Below, in pieces: positions 7,925 to 13,905 of a stretch of 13,905 bases of DNA (position 1 is the stretch's first letter; every line of letters starts with the position of its first letter). Under the pieces are notes generated by a model. It was given only the letters and a program-made list of their open reading frames with translations. It was not told the DNA's origin and searched no databases. The position numbers were made by a program, and so were the translations under genes. Source of the DNA: an uncultured Succinivibrionaceae bacterium (GTDB lineage: Bacteria > Pseudomonadota > Gammaproteobacteria > Enterobacterales > Succinivibrionaceae). The stretch is from NCBI GenBank assembly GCA_900539665.1, contig UQCV01000059.1, forward strand, positions 1 through 13,905. The letters are read 5' to 3'.

Positions 7925-9208
7925 CTACCACTCCAAGAAATAAACAGTGGATACAGTATAATTACCAAGGATCAACCCACCTTCAAGATCCTTGCCGAAC
8001 TCACCATACATGGCCCCAACTAAAAAATTCTTGTCCCCATAAAGGTTACGCACCGGAGTAACTACATTCTTTCGAAACACATCGTGATTAGTGCCGATAC
8101 AAAAAGACAAGCACATGATATGTAAAGTCCCTAATATCTTACCTGCAGGTAGAGTTCTACCACTCGTCAAAAAACAACTGAATAAATCAGTATTGTCATT
8201 GTGCATCAAACTAATTTTTTCTTGTTCGTTCCATGAACGCCCCGTAAATAATGCACGTTCAGGGGTAACATCTCCAAGAACCGAGACATCATAACTAATA
8301 TCACCACGAATAGTGCTCTTTTGGCGTCCTAAAAAGTAATTGTTGTCTATTTCGTGCAATAAACACCGCATTTCAGGTACATTCATGCCAATAGTGTTAT
8401 ACCCAATCCACTGGAAAAACAAATCAGCCGAAGGTTGATGGTCAATTTCTGTAATAACACAATTATCAGCCTTCGTAATAGTGGCCTTTATATCATCGCA
8501 CTCACAAGTGGAATGAGATTCAACTACGACCTGACATGGCAGATACATCAGGGTTAAAACGTAAAAAGAGCGCCCTTTTAGAGCCCCTTGTTTGGTAAAA
8601 CTAGAGCAAATTTCATGTTCAACAGGAAGTCCCCCACCTAAAATAGGGATACTCGAGCCTAGTTTATTATCGATTTCAGATCTTAAACCATGGACTGGCA
8701 CTCGAATCTCATATAAAAGTAATAAGTCAGGCATTACCCCCAGGCGGTCAGCTTGTTTTTGAGCGTCAAAAACAGCTTGCGACACCTTTAGATCTGTTTC
8801 TTCTTCGACCGGCACAATCACACTGCCAAACGCCCCTTCTTCCGTAAAAAAGGCCATCGCAAACACCGCCCCATTGCTAACTGTGGTGGCTTGTGATTTC
8901 ATTTTATAAACGGAAAAGCGGGAGGCCGAAGTTTTGTTGCCCGTAACTTTCAAAGATTCTTCCGGGAAACCAGCCGTTACATTTCGATCAAACGACCCAT
9001 TGGCCACTTGAATCCCTGTGATCTCAACATCCGGAAATTGAGCCGTAAAAGCTTGATGTAATTCTGTTTCTGAAAAATCTTCGGTATAGTAGACCAATAT
9101 AAATTTGGGTAATTTTCCTTCTTTAGGGACTAGAATTTTCTTGATGTCAGCTACTGCTTCAACTGCACTTTGGCAATTACTACTTGCTGTAAGAATCTGC
9201 ATCCCCAT
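7925..9208 (-). CDS. FIST-domain sensory protein (VpsV/NosP-like)
   Basis: Soluble 427-residue protein with the two halves of the FIST family: FIST-N (about 30-230, with the GGGLPVEH motif near its end) and FIST-C (about 240-405, with a C-terminal AMYGEFGKDLEGG segment followed by the strand GNYTVSTVYF). FIST proteins bind small ligands and sit beside kinases or chemoreceptors. Members next to VpsS/NahK-type kinases (NosP, called VpsV in V. cholerae) bind haem and nitric oxide and change kinase activity. The stop is six bases before the kinase start, which supports the same pairing. I could not assign the haem ligand from sequence alone, so NO sensing is inference. ATG at 9208 follows AGGCGG at a good distance; a second ATG two codons on (9202) is a possible alternative. 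Confidence 0.8.
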   Translation of the reverse strand: MGMQILTASSNCQSAVEAVADIKKILVPKEGKLPKFILVYYTEDFSETELHQAFTAQFPDVEITGIQVANGSFDRNVTAGFPEESLKVTGNKTSASRFSVYKMKSQATTVSNGAVFAMAFFTEEGAFGSVIVPVEEETDLKVSQAVFDAQKQADRLGVMPDLLLLYEIRVPVHGLRSEIDNKLGSSIPILGGGLPVEHEICSSFTKQGALKGRSFYVLTLMYLPCQVVVESHSTCECDDIKATITKADNCVITEIDHQPSADLFFQWIGYNTIGMNVPEMRCLLHEIDNNYFLGRQKSTIRGDISYDVSVLGDVTPERALFTGRSWNEQEKISLMHNDNTDLFSCFLTSGRTLPAGKILGTLHIMCLSFCIGTNHDVFRKNVVTPVRNLYGDKNFLVGAMYGEFGKDLEGGLILGNYTVSTVYFLEW

Positions 9209-9775
9209 GGAAAAACCCGCCTACTATGTCCTAATTTTTTTAACCTTTAAAGCTTCTATTCTAACCGTAAAATTTCGGTCATTTTCTTTATAGAGTTATA
9301 CCACTCAAAAGCTAATCTGCTAAGCATTTTTCACTTTTAATCCACGTGCTTTTGACCGAGTACAAATTTCTACAAAACAAAGAATCTACCCCCATAAAAA
9401 ACTAGAACTTTAACCACCTATTTTTCTATTGAAAGCTTAAACCATAAGACTTAAACATATACGTGCATTTTTTCGAAAATAGTATGTTTATTTAAACTTA
9501 AGAAAGTTTAAGCTTTCGCCGTCAACCTCATAATTAGGCTTTTTAAAAGAGTATCGTTAAAACCAAACATCAAAATTCTCGCCTCATTACTTATTAAGGG
9601 ATAAATTGAGCGAAACCTTAGGCCAAAGGCACTCGGATGGATGACAAGAAAGAAAAAACTTGAGCCTAAACTAGATTTAACTTAACAGGATTGGAAAAAC
9701 CGAAGACAGTTTGAGATATTGAGATATTGTGATCATTATGCCCACCATAAGTTGGCAGGCATAAAAATTTGAGCT
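9209..9775. other. Long gap between the FIST gene and the Hpt gene, no gene found
   Basis: 567 bases of AT-rich sequence with no credible reading frame. It must hold the 3' end of the Hpt transcript and either a promoter for the FIST-kinase pair or a continuing mRNA. Visible structure includes a TATGCC/GGCATA inverted repeat (9737-9742 with 9758-9763) just past the Hpt stop, containing the word ATGCCCACCAT. There is also a tandem 8-mer TTGAGATA (9711-9726). I found no sigma-54 promoter with correct GG-N10-GC spacing on the minus strand, and no Qrr small-RNA core sequence. Confidence 0.55.
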
Positions 9776-10126
9776 TTAAGCCAAACTTGACACATCTAAA
9801 GTGCCAACTTCCGCAATGGTGAGTTTTAAGCTTTCAATCAATTGTTTTACCTGGGGAAGCAAATCTTTGGCGGGAATTTTTTTCTTACAAGAAGCGTCAA
9901 GATCACGAGCTAATTCTAAAACCTCAAAAGCACCATAAGTTGCGGCTACAGATTTTAAAGTATGAACTTCTAAGGCCAAGGTTTCGTCGTTTGGCTCCAC
10001 AAAAATATGTTCTAATTTTTGCACCGTTAAGCCAGCATCTTCTTTGAATAGGTTCATTAAGGTTTCAAAAGCCTCAACCCCTAAATCTGCCACCAGCCCC
10101 CTTAAGGTGTTAACATCAATTAACAT
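9776..10126 (-). CDS. luxU: LuxU-type histidine phosphotransferase (Hpt domain protein)
   Basis: Small cytoplasmic protein of 116 residues made of a single Hpt four-helix domain. The motif EVHTLKSVAATYGA (53-66) carries the phosphorylatable His55, close to the position of the active histidine in Vibrio LuxU (His58). Its job would be to carry phosphate from the receiver of the hybrid kinase (Asp649) to the receiver of the LuxO-type regulator. A strong AGAGG ribosome binding site precedes the ATG. It lies downstream of the luxO-like gene on the same strand, separated by 217 bases; luxO-luxU order is the same in vibrios, where the genes are tightly linked. The domain is certain; the name rests on the company it keeps. 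Confidence 0.85.
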   Translation of the reverse strand: MLIDVNTLRGLVADLGVEAFETLMNLFKEDAGLTVQKLEHIFVEPNDETLALEVHTLKSVAATYGAFEVLELARDLDASCKKKIPAKDLLPQVKQLIESLKLTIAEVGTLDVSSLA

Positions 10127-10343
10127 ATAATCCTCTCATCAGTCTATCTTAGTTTTGTTGTAATAAGTTATAAGGCTATGCCTAAAAGCATAAGTAAAAT
10201 AATTTGATTCAGTATCCTTGTCTCGCTTTATAGCAAGTTTTTTCTGCGAATTTACAAGGCTCAAAATATGATTCTATCACTAAATTTTAAATCTAGAAAT
10301 CTGTATATGAGACCGTCAAAGTCCCTACGTTTAATTAAATCCT

Positions 10344-12005
10344 TTAACTTTGGTGCTGGGCCGCAAACTCAATTTTTTTGACCACTAAACCTTGTTTCTT
10401 CCACTTTTCTAATTTGCGGTACAAGGTGGAGCTATTAACCCCCAATATACCTGCGGCTTTCACGACTGAACCATCACACAATCGAACGATCGCAAGAATA
10501 TACTTGCGTTCAATAGTTTCAAGGTCAACCACGCCGTTTAACGAGCGCATCAACTCAAAACAATCTCCCGCTTCACGCACCATAACTTTTATGCCATCAT
10601 TAGTCACGGCCGGAATTAAAGCGCTGTTAGAAGCCTGAACAGCCTCAGGGCCTTCAGCCCCACTCGCTACATCACATCTAGCTTGAAAGCTTACTTCTTG
10701 AGTCTCAGGCCAAACCTGATTATCTGGTTTTAAATTTCCCGATAAAGGTTGTTGGGCGAGAACATTTTTATCCTGGCTAAGGTTTGAATTTTGAGTATTA
10801 GAAGTCACAAACTCTTCTGGCACCATGCCAATTTCTTGAGCTAACATAGCCTTAGTCAACACCCGGCCATCATTTAACACGACAATACGGTAAATGAGGT
10901 TTTGCAGTTGGCGCACGTTGCCCGGCCAGTTATAACGCATTAAAAAGCGTTCCGCCTCGTGACTTATATTCTCAAAATTTTTCTTTTCCAAATTGGAATA
11001 GTAATGCAAAAAGTGATTAGCAAGTAATACACAATCCCCATCTCGTTCACGTAGTGGAGGTAAGTGAATAGGCACTACATAGAGGCGATAGAACAAGTCT
11101 TCACGAAATCTTCCTGCTTTTACTTCTTCTAATGGATTACGGTTGGTAGCACATATAATACGAATATCAACTTCTTCAAACTTGCTTCCCCCAACCTTTT
11201 TATAACGACTGCTTTGGATAAAACGCAAAAATTTAGACTGCAAATCTAGGTCCATTTCGCATAATTCATCCAAAAAAAGCGTGCCTCCATCAGCTAAAGC
11301 CACCGCCCCTTGACGTTCTGTATTAGCCCCAGTAAACGCGCCTTTCACATGACCAAAGATTTCACTTTCCATTAATTCATGCGGAATTGCAGCACAGTTA
11401 ATCGGTACAAATGGCCCATTACGTTCAGTGTTTTGTTTGTGGACCGCTAAAGCTGTAACTTCTTTACCGGTCCCACTTTCCCCGGTGATAAATACGGTGG
11501 CCCGTGAATTTTTGATCCGACGAATCTTGTTATAAACTTCCTGCATAGCTGGAGAATTACCAATAAAATCTCCAGGATTATCTTCTTGTTCAAATTTATA
11601 ACTAGTGATTAAAGCGTTTAATTTACGCTTTTCAATGGTGTTACCGATGGTGGTTCGTAGACGATTAGGATCAATCGGTTTTTCCAAGAAGTCATAGGCC
11701 CCAAGGCGCATGGCTTCTACAACAAAATTTACTGACCCATTAGCCGTCATAACGATTACGGAGATATCTAGTTCTTGTTCGTTGATACTGCGTAAAATGT
11801 CCATCCCTGGCATATCGGGTAAATGTAAGTCCAAAAGCACGATATCAGGAGACAATTCCTTAATCATCTGCATAGCTTCGCGACCTAGACCGGTCGAAAG
11901 AACATTAACCCGATCTGATTTCAGAACAGTTTCGTATAGTTTAGCTAGCGGAAGAGCATCTTCCACAATCAGAATTGAGATCTTATTTTCAGTATCATGG
12001 GTCAT
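10344..12005 (-). CDS. luxO: LuxO-type sigma-54-dependent response regulator
   Basis: Transcription activator of the NtrC/LuxO family, 553 residues. The receiver domain (10-125) has phosphoacceptor Asp59 in IVLLDLHLPDM, followed by MTANGSVNFVVEAMRLGAYD, which is very LuxO-like. The AAA+ domain (about 145-385) has Walker A GESGTGKE (175-182), the sigma-54 contact loop GAFTGA (222-227), and Walker B LFLDE continuing into LCEMDLDLQ, a LuxO hallmark. A Fis-type helix-turn-helix ends the protein (about 511-537, SVVKAAGILGVNSSTLYRKL). The linker between ATPase and DNA-binding domain (about 395-480) is Gln/Asn/Ser-rich and makes the protein roughly 100 residues longer than Vibrio LuxO. In vibrios, phospho-LuxO with sigma-54 drives Qrr small RNAs; targets here are unknown. 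The start has a plausible AAGG site upstream. The Hpt gene follows. Confidence 0.9.
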   Translation of the reverse strand: MTHDTENKISILIVEDALPLAKLYETVLKSDRVNVLSTGLGREAMQMIKELSPDIVLLDLHLPDMPGMDILRSINEQELDISVIVMTANGSVNFVVEAMRLGAYDFLEKPIDPNRLRTTIGNTIEKRKLNALITSYKFEQEDNPGDFIGNSPAMQEVYNKIRRIKNSRATVFITGESGTGKEVTALAVHKQNTERNGPFVPINCAAIPHELMESEIFGHVKGAFTGANTERQGAVALADGGTLFLDELCEMDLDLQSKFLRFIQSSRYKKVGGSKFEEVDIRIICATNRNPLEEVKAGRFREDLFYRLYVVPIHLPPLRERDGDCVLLANHFLHYYSNLEKKNFENISHEAERFLMRYNWPGNVRQLQNLIYRIVVLNDGRVLTKAMLAQEIGMVPEEFVTSNTQNSNLSQDKNVLAQQPLSGNLKPDNQVWPETQEVSFQARCDVASGAEGPEAVQASNSALIPAVTNDGIKVMVREAGDCFELMRSLNGVVDLETIERKYILAIVRLCDGSVVKAAGILGVNSSTLYRKLEKWKKQGLVVKKIEFAAQHQS

Positions 12006-12582
12006 TTAACCTTATTCCTTGTTGCTCTTTTCTTAGCTAGTCCCGGCTTTTCACCATCACGTTAATCCATTAAATTATCAGCTAAATTATCAGCTTTGAT
12101 AATTTTTAAACCAAGGCTAAACGTTTAAAGCGAAAGAGAAATTCATCTTACACAAAAAATATCATGTGAAGAAGTATCTGTATGAAGTTTTGAAATATCA
12201 TTCTACCATTTTTAAAACCTAAGTCCTAAAGATCCTGTGGGTAAGGAGCTATAAACAAAAATTAATATTAAATAATTCCATTAATGCTACTAAGCAATTA
12301 ATACCACTAGGATAAGTAATACCACTAAGCTAAGTTGAAATTATTCAGACTCAAATTATTCCGCAGTTTTCCCTTGGTGGCCCAAACCAAATGCCCACCA
12401 TACTTAGTAAAACAAAACCAATAGGCAGTCAGATCAAACTATAACCTTTTTCCCGTTTCTCTTTGAAACTCACATATTTTCGTAGCAATAAAAATATACC
12501 CCAAACTGCCATTTTTCCGCCCTCTTTAAGGTGGAGATAAAAGGCTCGAGGCTTGAAATAAGTTTAAAAATTAGTTAAAGTT
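12006..12582. other. Gap upstream of the luxO-like gene, no gene found
   Basis: No open frame of note. The part near luxO holds repeated TGATAAT elements (separate entry). Further right, TAATACCACTA is duplicated at 12299-12309 and 12317-12327. An inverted repeat TGGTGG/CCACCA (12375-12380 with 12395-12400) includes a copy of ATGCCCACCAT at 12391-12401. The luxO promoter should lie here but no clear box pair was found. Confidence 0.5.
12071..12105 (-). promoter_or_regulatory. Repeated TGATAAT elements upstream of luxO (possible operator)
   Basis: TAAATTATCAGC occurs twice in perfect tandem (12071-12082 and 12083-12094). The second copy forms a 9-bp inverted repeat AAATTATCA/TGATAATTT (12084-12092 with 12097-12105). 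On the minus strand this gives two direct copies and one inverted copy of TGATAAT, 66-100 bases before the luxO start codon, which is a natural place for a regulator or for leader structure. The NATAAT-like words recall Fur boxes, but spacing and sequence do not fit well enough to name a protein. It could also be another chance microduplication. Confidence 0.35.
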
Positions 12583-12720
12583 AAGCCATGCTAGCGAGGC
12601 GTGTTTTTGACACTCAACAACTACATATTCAGGGCGGGACATGCCCGTAGCGTCTATTGAGAATGGTGCAAGCCGTCAGCAGTAGAAACCCACCGAAGTG
12701 AGCTAAAAAATTTGCTTTAG
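12583..12720 (+). pseudogene. Fossil 3' end of tnpB (IS200/IS605 accessory nuclease gene)
   Basis: Reading from 12583 the frame gives KPC*RGVFLTLNNYIFRAGH then ARSVY, a stop (TGA 12658-12660), and then EWCKPSAVETHRSELKNLL. This resembles the C-terminus of TnpB, where the last zinc-finger Cys and a D-x-N-A-A-x-N-I-x-x-A-G-H segment end the nuclease domain. In-frame stops at 12592-12594 and 12658-12660 and the missing catalytic part show that it is dead. The element's right-end hairpin follows directly, at the expected distance. The match is by eye to a short family motif. Confidence 0.5.
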
Positions 12721-12779
12721 ACACGGTAGGAAATTCCTAGCCTTAAGCAGGACTAGCTTTAAACAGGAATGGATGTCAA
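12670..12779 (+). mobile_element. Degenerate IS200/IS605 right end (omega-RNA scaffold remnant)
   Basis: The order of landmarks is that of an IS605-type right end: AGAAACCCACCG (12684-12695), GGTAGGAAATTCC (12725-12737), a stem ATTCCT/AGGAAT (12733-12738 with 12765-12770), and the terminal GGATGTCAAG (12771-12780). The better-kept element at the right edge of the window has the same layout on the other strand: GGTGGGAAGCCCCC, a hairpin, then GGATGTCAC. Inside the stem a 16-bp unit is duplicated in tandem (CTAGCCTTAAGCAGGA at 12737-12752, CTAGCTTTAAACAGGA at 12753-12768), which spoils the usual short hairpin. In active elements this region is the 3' part of the guide RNA used by TnpB. No left end was recognised. 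Confidence 0.55.
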
Positions 12780-12795
12780 GTATAGCTTAAAATAA

Positions 12796-12834
12796 CGTAT
12801 ATACGAATTTAGATGGCGTCGACTCTTAAGAGTC
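12796..12834. promoter_or_regulatory. Two perfect palindromes upstream of purU
   Basis: CGTATATACG (12796-12805) and GACTCTTAAGAGTC (12821-12834) are both perfect palindromes, lying between the relic transposon end and the purU start codon (81-90 and 52-65 bases before it). Either could be an operator or part of the promoter region. No regulator is suggested by the words themselves. Confidence 0.4.
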
Positions 12835-12885
12835 ACCACTCCCCACACTACAAAATATAAAGATTTACAAAAGGATAATACAAAC

Positions 12886-13725
12886 ATGGAACGTCGTATT
12901 CTGCTGACAGAATGTCCTGACAGCAAGGGTTTGATCGCAAAAATCACTGGAGCTTGTTACAAGTTTCAATATAATATCATCAAAAATGATCAGTTCGTAT
13001 CCTATGAAGATGCAAGATTTTTCATGCGCACAGACCTTGAAGGCGAATTTGGCAATAACAACGCTTTTGAACAAGAAGTGCAAAAACTTCTCCCTGAAGG
13101 CGGTGAATGTCGATTAGTTCCAGTTCGTCGTAAGCGCATCCTTATTTTAGTAACTAGAGAATCTCACGTACTCGGCGATTTGCTCATGAAAAGTTACTCT
13201 GGCGCACTCCCTATCGATATCGTTGGGGTTATTGGCAATTACGATATTCTTGAAGACTTGACCCGTCGTTTCGATTTGCCTTATATCACTGTGAGCCACG
13301 AAGGTTTAACTCGTGAAGAACACGAAACAAAAATGCTCGAGGCCATGTCAAAGTTTGAATATGATTACGTCGTATTAGCAAAGTACATGCGCGTCTTAAC
13401 ACCAAACTTTGTAAATGCCTTCCCTAAAGGCACTCTTATCAATATCCACCACTCATTCTTGCCTGCTTTCATAGGGGCTAAGCCTTATCAGCAAGCTTTT
13501 GACCGTGGGGTTAAGATCATTGGGGCTACCGCTCACTACGTAACTAATGACTTGGATGAAGGTCCAATCATTGCTCAGGACGTAATTAAAGTTAGCCACA
13601 ACTATAGTGCTGAAGCTATGGCTAAAGCTGGTCGCGACGTTGAACGCCAAGTATTAAACCGTGCTCTTTCAAGAGTTATCGATGACAAGGTGTTTATCCA
13701 CGGTAACAAGACCATCGTGTTCTAA
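12886..13725 (+). CDS. purU: Formyltetrahydrofolate deformylase
   Basis: Hydrolyses 10-formyl-tetrahydrofolate to formate and tetrahydrofolate, balancing the one-carbon pool; in E. coli it supplies formate for PurT and is controlled by methionine and glycine. At 279 residues it has the family length (280 in E. coli). An N-terminal ACT domain (about 4-80, starting RRILLTECPDSKGLIAKITG) is followed by a formyltransferase-type domain (about 84-279). The latter has NIHHSFLPAFIGAKPY (186-201), GATAHYV (213-219) and DLDEGPII (222-229). These contain Asn186, His188 and Asp224, which correspond to the catalytic Asn, His and Asp of the family. The start follows AAAGGA about ten bases upstream. It stands alone between two transposon right ends and is the only gene on its strand in the right half. 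Confidence 0.96.
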   Translation: MERRILLTECPDSKGLIAKITGACYKFQYNIIKNDQFVSYEDARFFMRTDLEGEFGNNNAFEQEVQKLLPEGGECRLVPVRRKRILILVTRESHVLGDLLMKSYSGALPIDIVGVIGNYDILEDLTRRFDLPYITVSHEGLTREEHETKMLEAMSKFEYDYVVLAKYMRVLTPNFVNAFPKGTLINIHHSFLPAFIGAKPYQQAFDRGVKIIGATAHYVTNDLDEGPIIAQDVIKVSHNYSAEAMAKAGRDVERQVLNRALSRVIDDKVFIHGNKTIVF

Positions 13726-13770
13726 TAAAAAAGATCTAGAGCTTTTACACTTAGAGCTTTTAAGACCAAA

Positions 13771-13802
13771 TCAGGCTTTAATATTCTTTTATTAAAGCCT
13801 GA
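13771..13802. terminator. Long-stem terminator-like hairpin after purU
   Basis: TCAGGCTTTAATA (13771-13783) pairs perfectly with TATTAAAGCCTGA (13790-13802) around a six-base loop, 45 bases after the purU stop. There is no real T-run behind it (ATTATT), so it may be a weak terminator or an mRNA-stabilising stem. Just before it, TAGAGCTTTTA is duplicated (13737-13747 and 13752-13762). Confidence 0.6.
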
Positions 13803-13808
13803 ATTATT

Positions 13809-13905
13809 GTGACATCCTCCCCCACCTATAGAGGTGGGGGCTTCCCACCAATAAGATAGGTTCAGTTCTCGCTCAAGCACTGTTATGAAGTGACGTTTGT
13901 CCACC
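13809..13905 (-). mobile_element. Right end of an IS200/IS605-family element, continuing beyond the window
   Basis: Read on the minus strand: GGTGGGAAG, then a 9-bp stem AGGTGGGGG/CCCCCACCT (plus positions 13832-13840 and 13819-13827) with a four-base loop, and then AGGATGTCAC, ending near 13809. This hairpin plus GGATGTCA terminus is the hallmark of IS605/IS1341-type right ends, which also encode the 3' part of the TnpB guide RNA. The DNA next to the end, here the purU terminator hairpin, would serve as guide sequence. The stem is perfect, so the end is young compared with the relic at 12670-12779. Confidence 0.7.
13873..13905 (-). CDS. Possible last codons of tnpB (partial, cut by the window edge)
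   Basis: The minus-strand frame entering at 13905 reads GGQTSLHNSA and stops at TGA 13873-13875, about 33 bases before the right-end hairpin, where tnpB normally ends. The same frame then continues as ARTEPILLVGSPHL to a TAA at 13804-13806, a sequence also reminiscent of TnpB tails. The TGA may therefore be an inactivating change rather than the natural stop. Only ten residues are visible, so this rests mostly on position. Confidence 0.35.
   Translation of the reverse strand, partial: GGQTSLHNSA

Noticed and set aside
9252..9266. GG and GC upstream of the FIST gene on the minus strand resembling a sigma-54 site
   Set aside because: The spacing between GG and GC is 11 instead of 10, which abolishes recognition.
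9607..9650. GGATGGATGACAAG, similar to an IS605 right-end terminus
   Set aside because: The upstream scaffold landmarks (GGTAGGAA and the terminal stem) are missing, so the likeness is limited to a short word.
9737..9763. TATGCC/GGCATA hairpin as terminator of the Hpt gene
   Set aside because: There is no T-run on the transcribed side and the loop is long; kept only as an inverted repeat.
12505..12523. Minus-strand GG-N10-GC resembling a sigma-54 promoter (GC at 12508-12509, GG complement at 12520-12521)
   Set aside because: Only the invariant dinucleotides and a few other bases match. Such spacing is expected several times by chance in a gap of this size, and it lies 500 bases from luxO with no small RNA visible behind it.
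13722..13904. 60-codon minus-strand frame with a GTG start across the IS right end
   Set aside because: It runs through the right-end hairpin and the purU terminator hairpin, which explain the sequence; nothing supports translation.

Overview
The window looks like a chromosomal segment of an AT-rich gammaproteobacterium. RNase E has the enteric-type N-terminal half, MenI and PurU are close to their enterobacterial relatives, and the LuxO/LuxU-type proteins are of the Vibrio/Aeromonas lineage kind. A host-associated anaerobe such as a member of the Succinivibrionaceae would fit, but that placement is inference. The recognisable genes cover only about 70 % of the sequence. The gaps are long and full of short tandem duplications, decayed genes and transposon remains.

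Layout. At 17-85 a very strong stable-RNA-type promoter points left, out of the window. A gene-free stretch follows, with tandem microduplications at 324-491, and then a structured leader (1087-1243) in front of rne (1268-4159, +). The rne frame continues for 28 codons past its TAA, and a clear terminator follows at 4291-4317. A frameshifted GNAT acetyltransferase remnant (4594-4831, +) precedes menI (4893-5336, -).

The centre (5525-12005, all on the minus strand) is a signalling cluster. In transcription order it holds a LuxO-type sigma-54 activator, a LuxU-type single-domain histidine phosphotransferase, a FIST-domain sensor (VpsV/NosP type) and a hybrid sensor kinase (VpsS type) whose start lies six bases after the FIST stop codon. 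All sites of a four-step phosphorelay are present: His364 and Asp649 in the kinase, His55 in the phosphotransferase and Asp59 in the regulator. In Vibrio cholerae the equivalent proteins are encoded at two separate loci. Here they sit together, which suggests a self-contained pathway, possibly sensing nitric oxide, that controls sigma-54 promoters. No target promoter or Qrr-type small RNA could be recognised in the window.

The right end holds purU (12886-13725, +) between two IS200/IS605-type right ends, both facing the gene: a decayed one with a tnpB 3' fossil at 12583-12779 (+), and a well-preserved one at 13809-13905 (-) that runs off the window.
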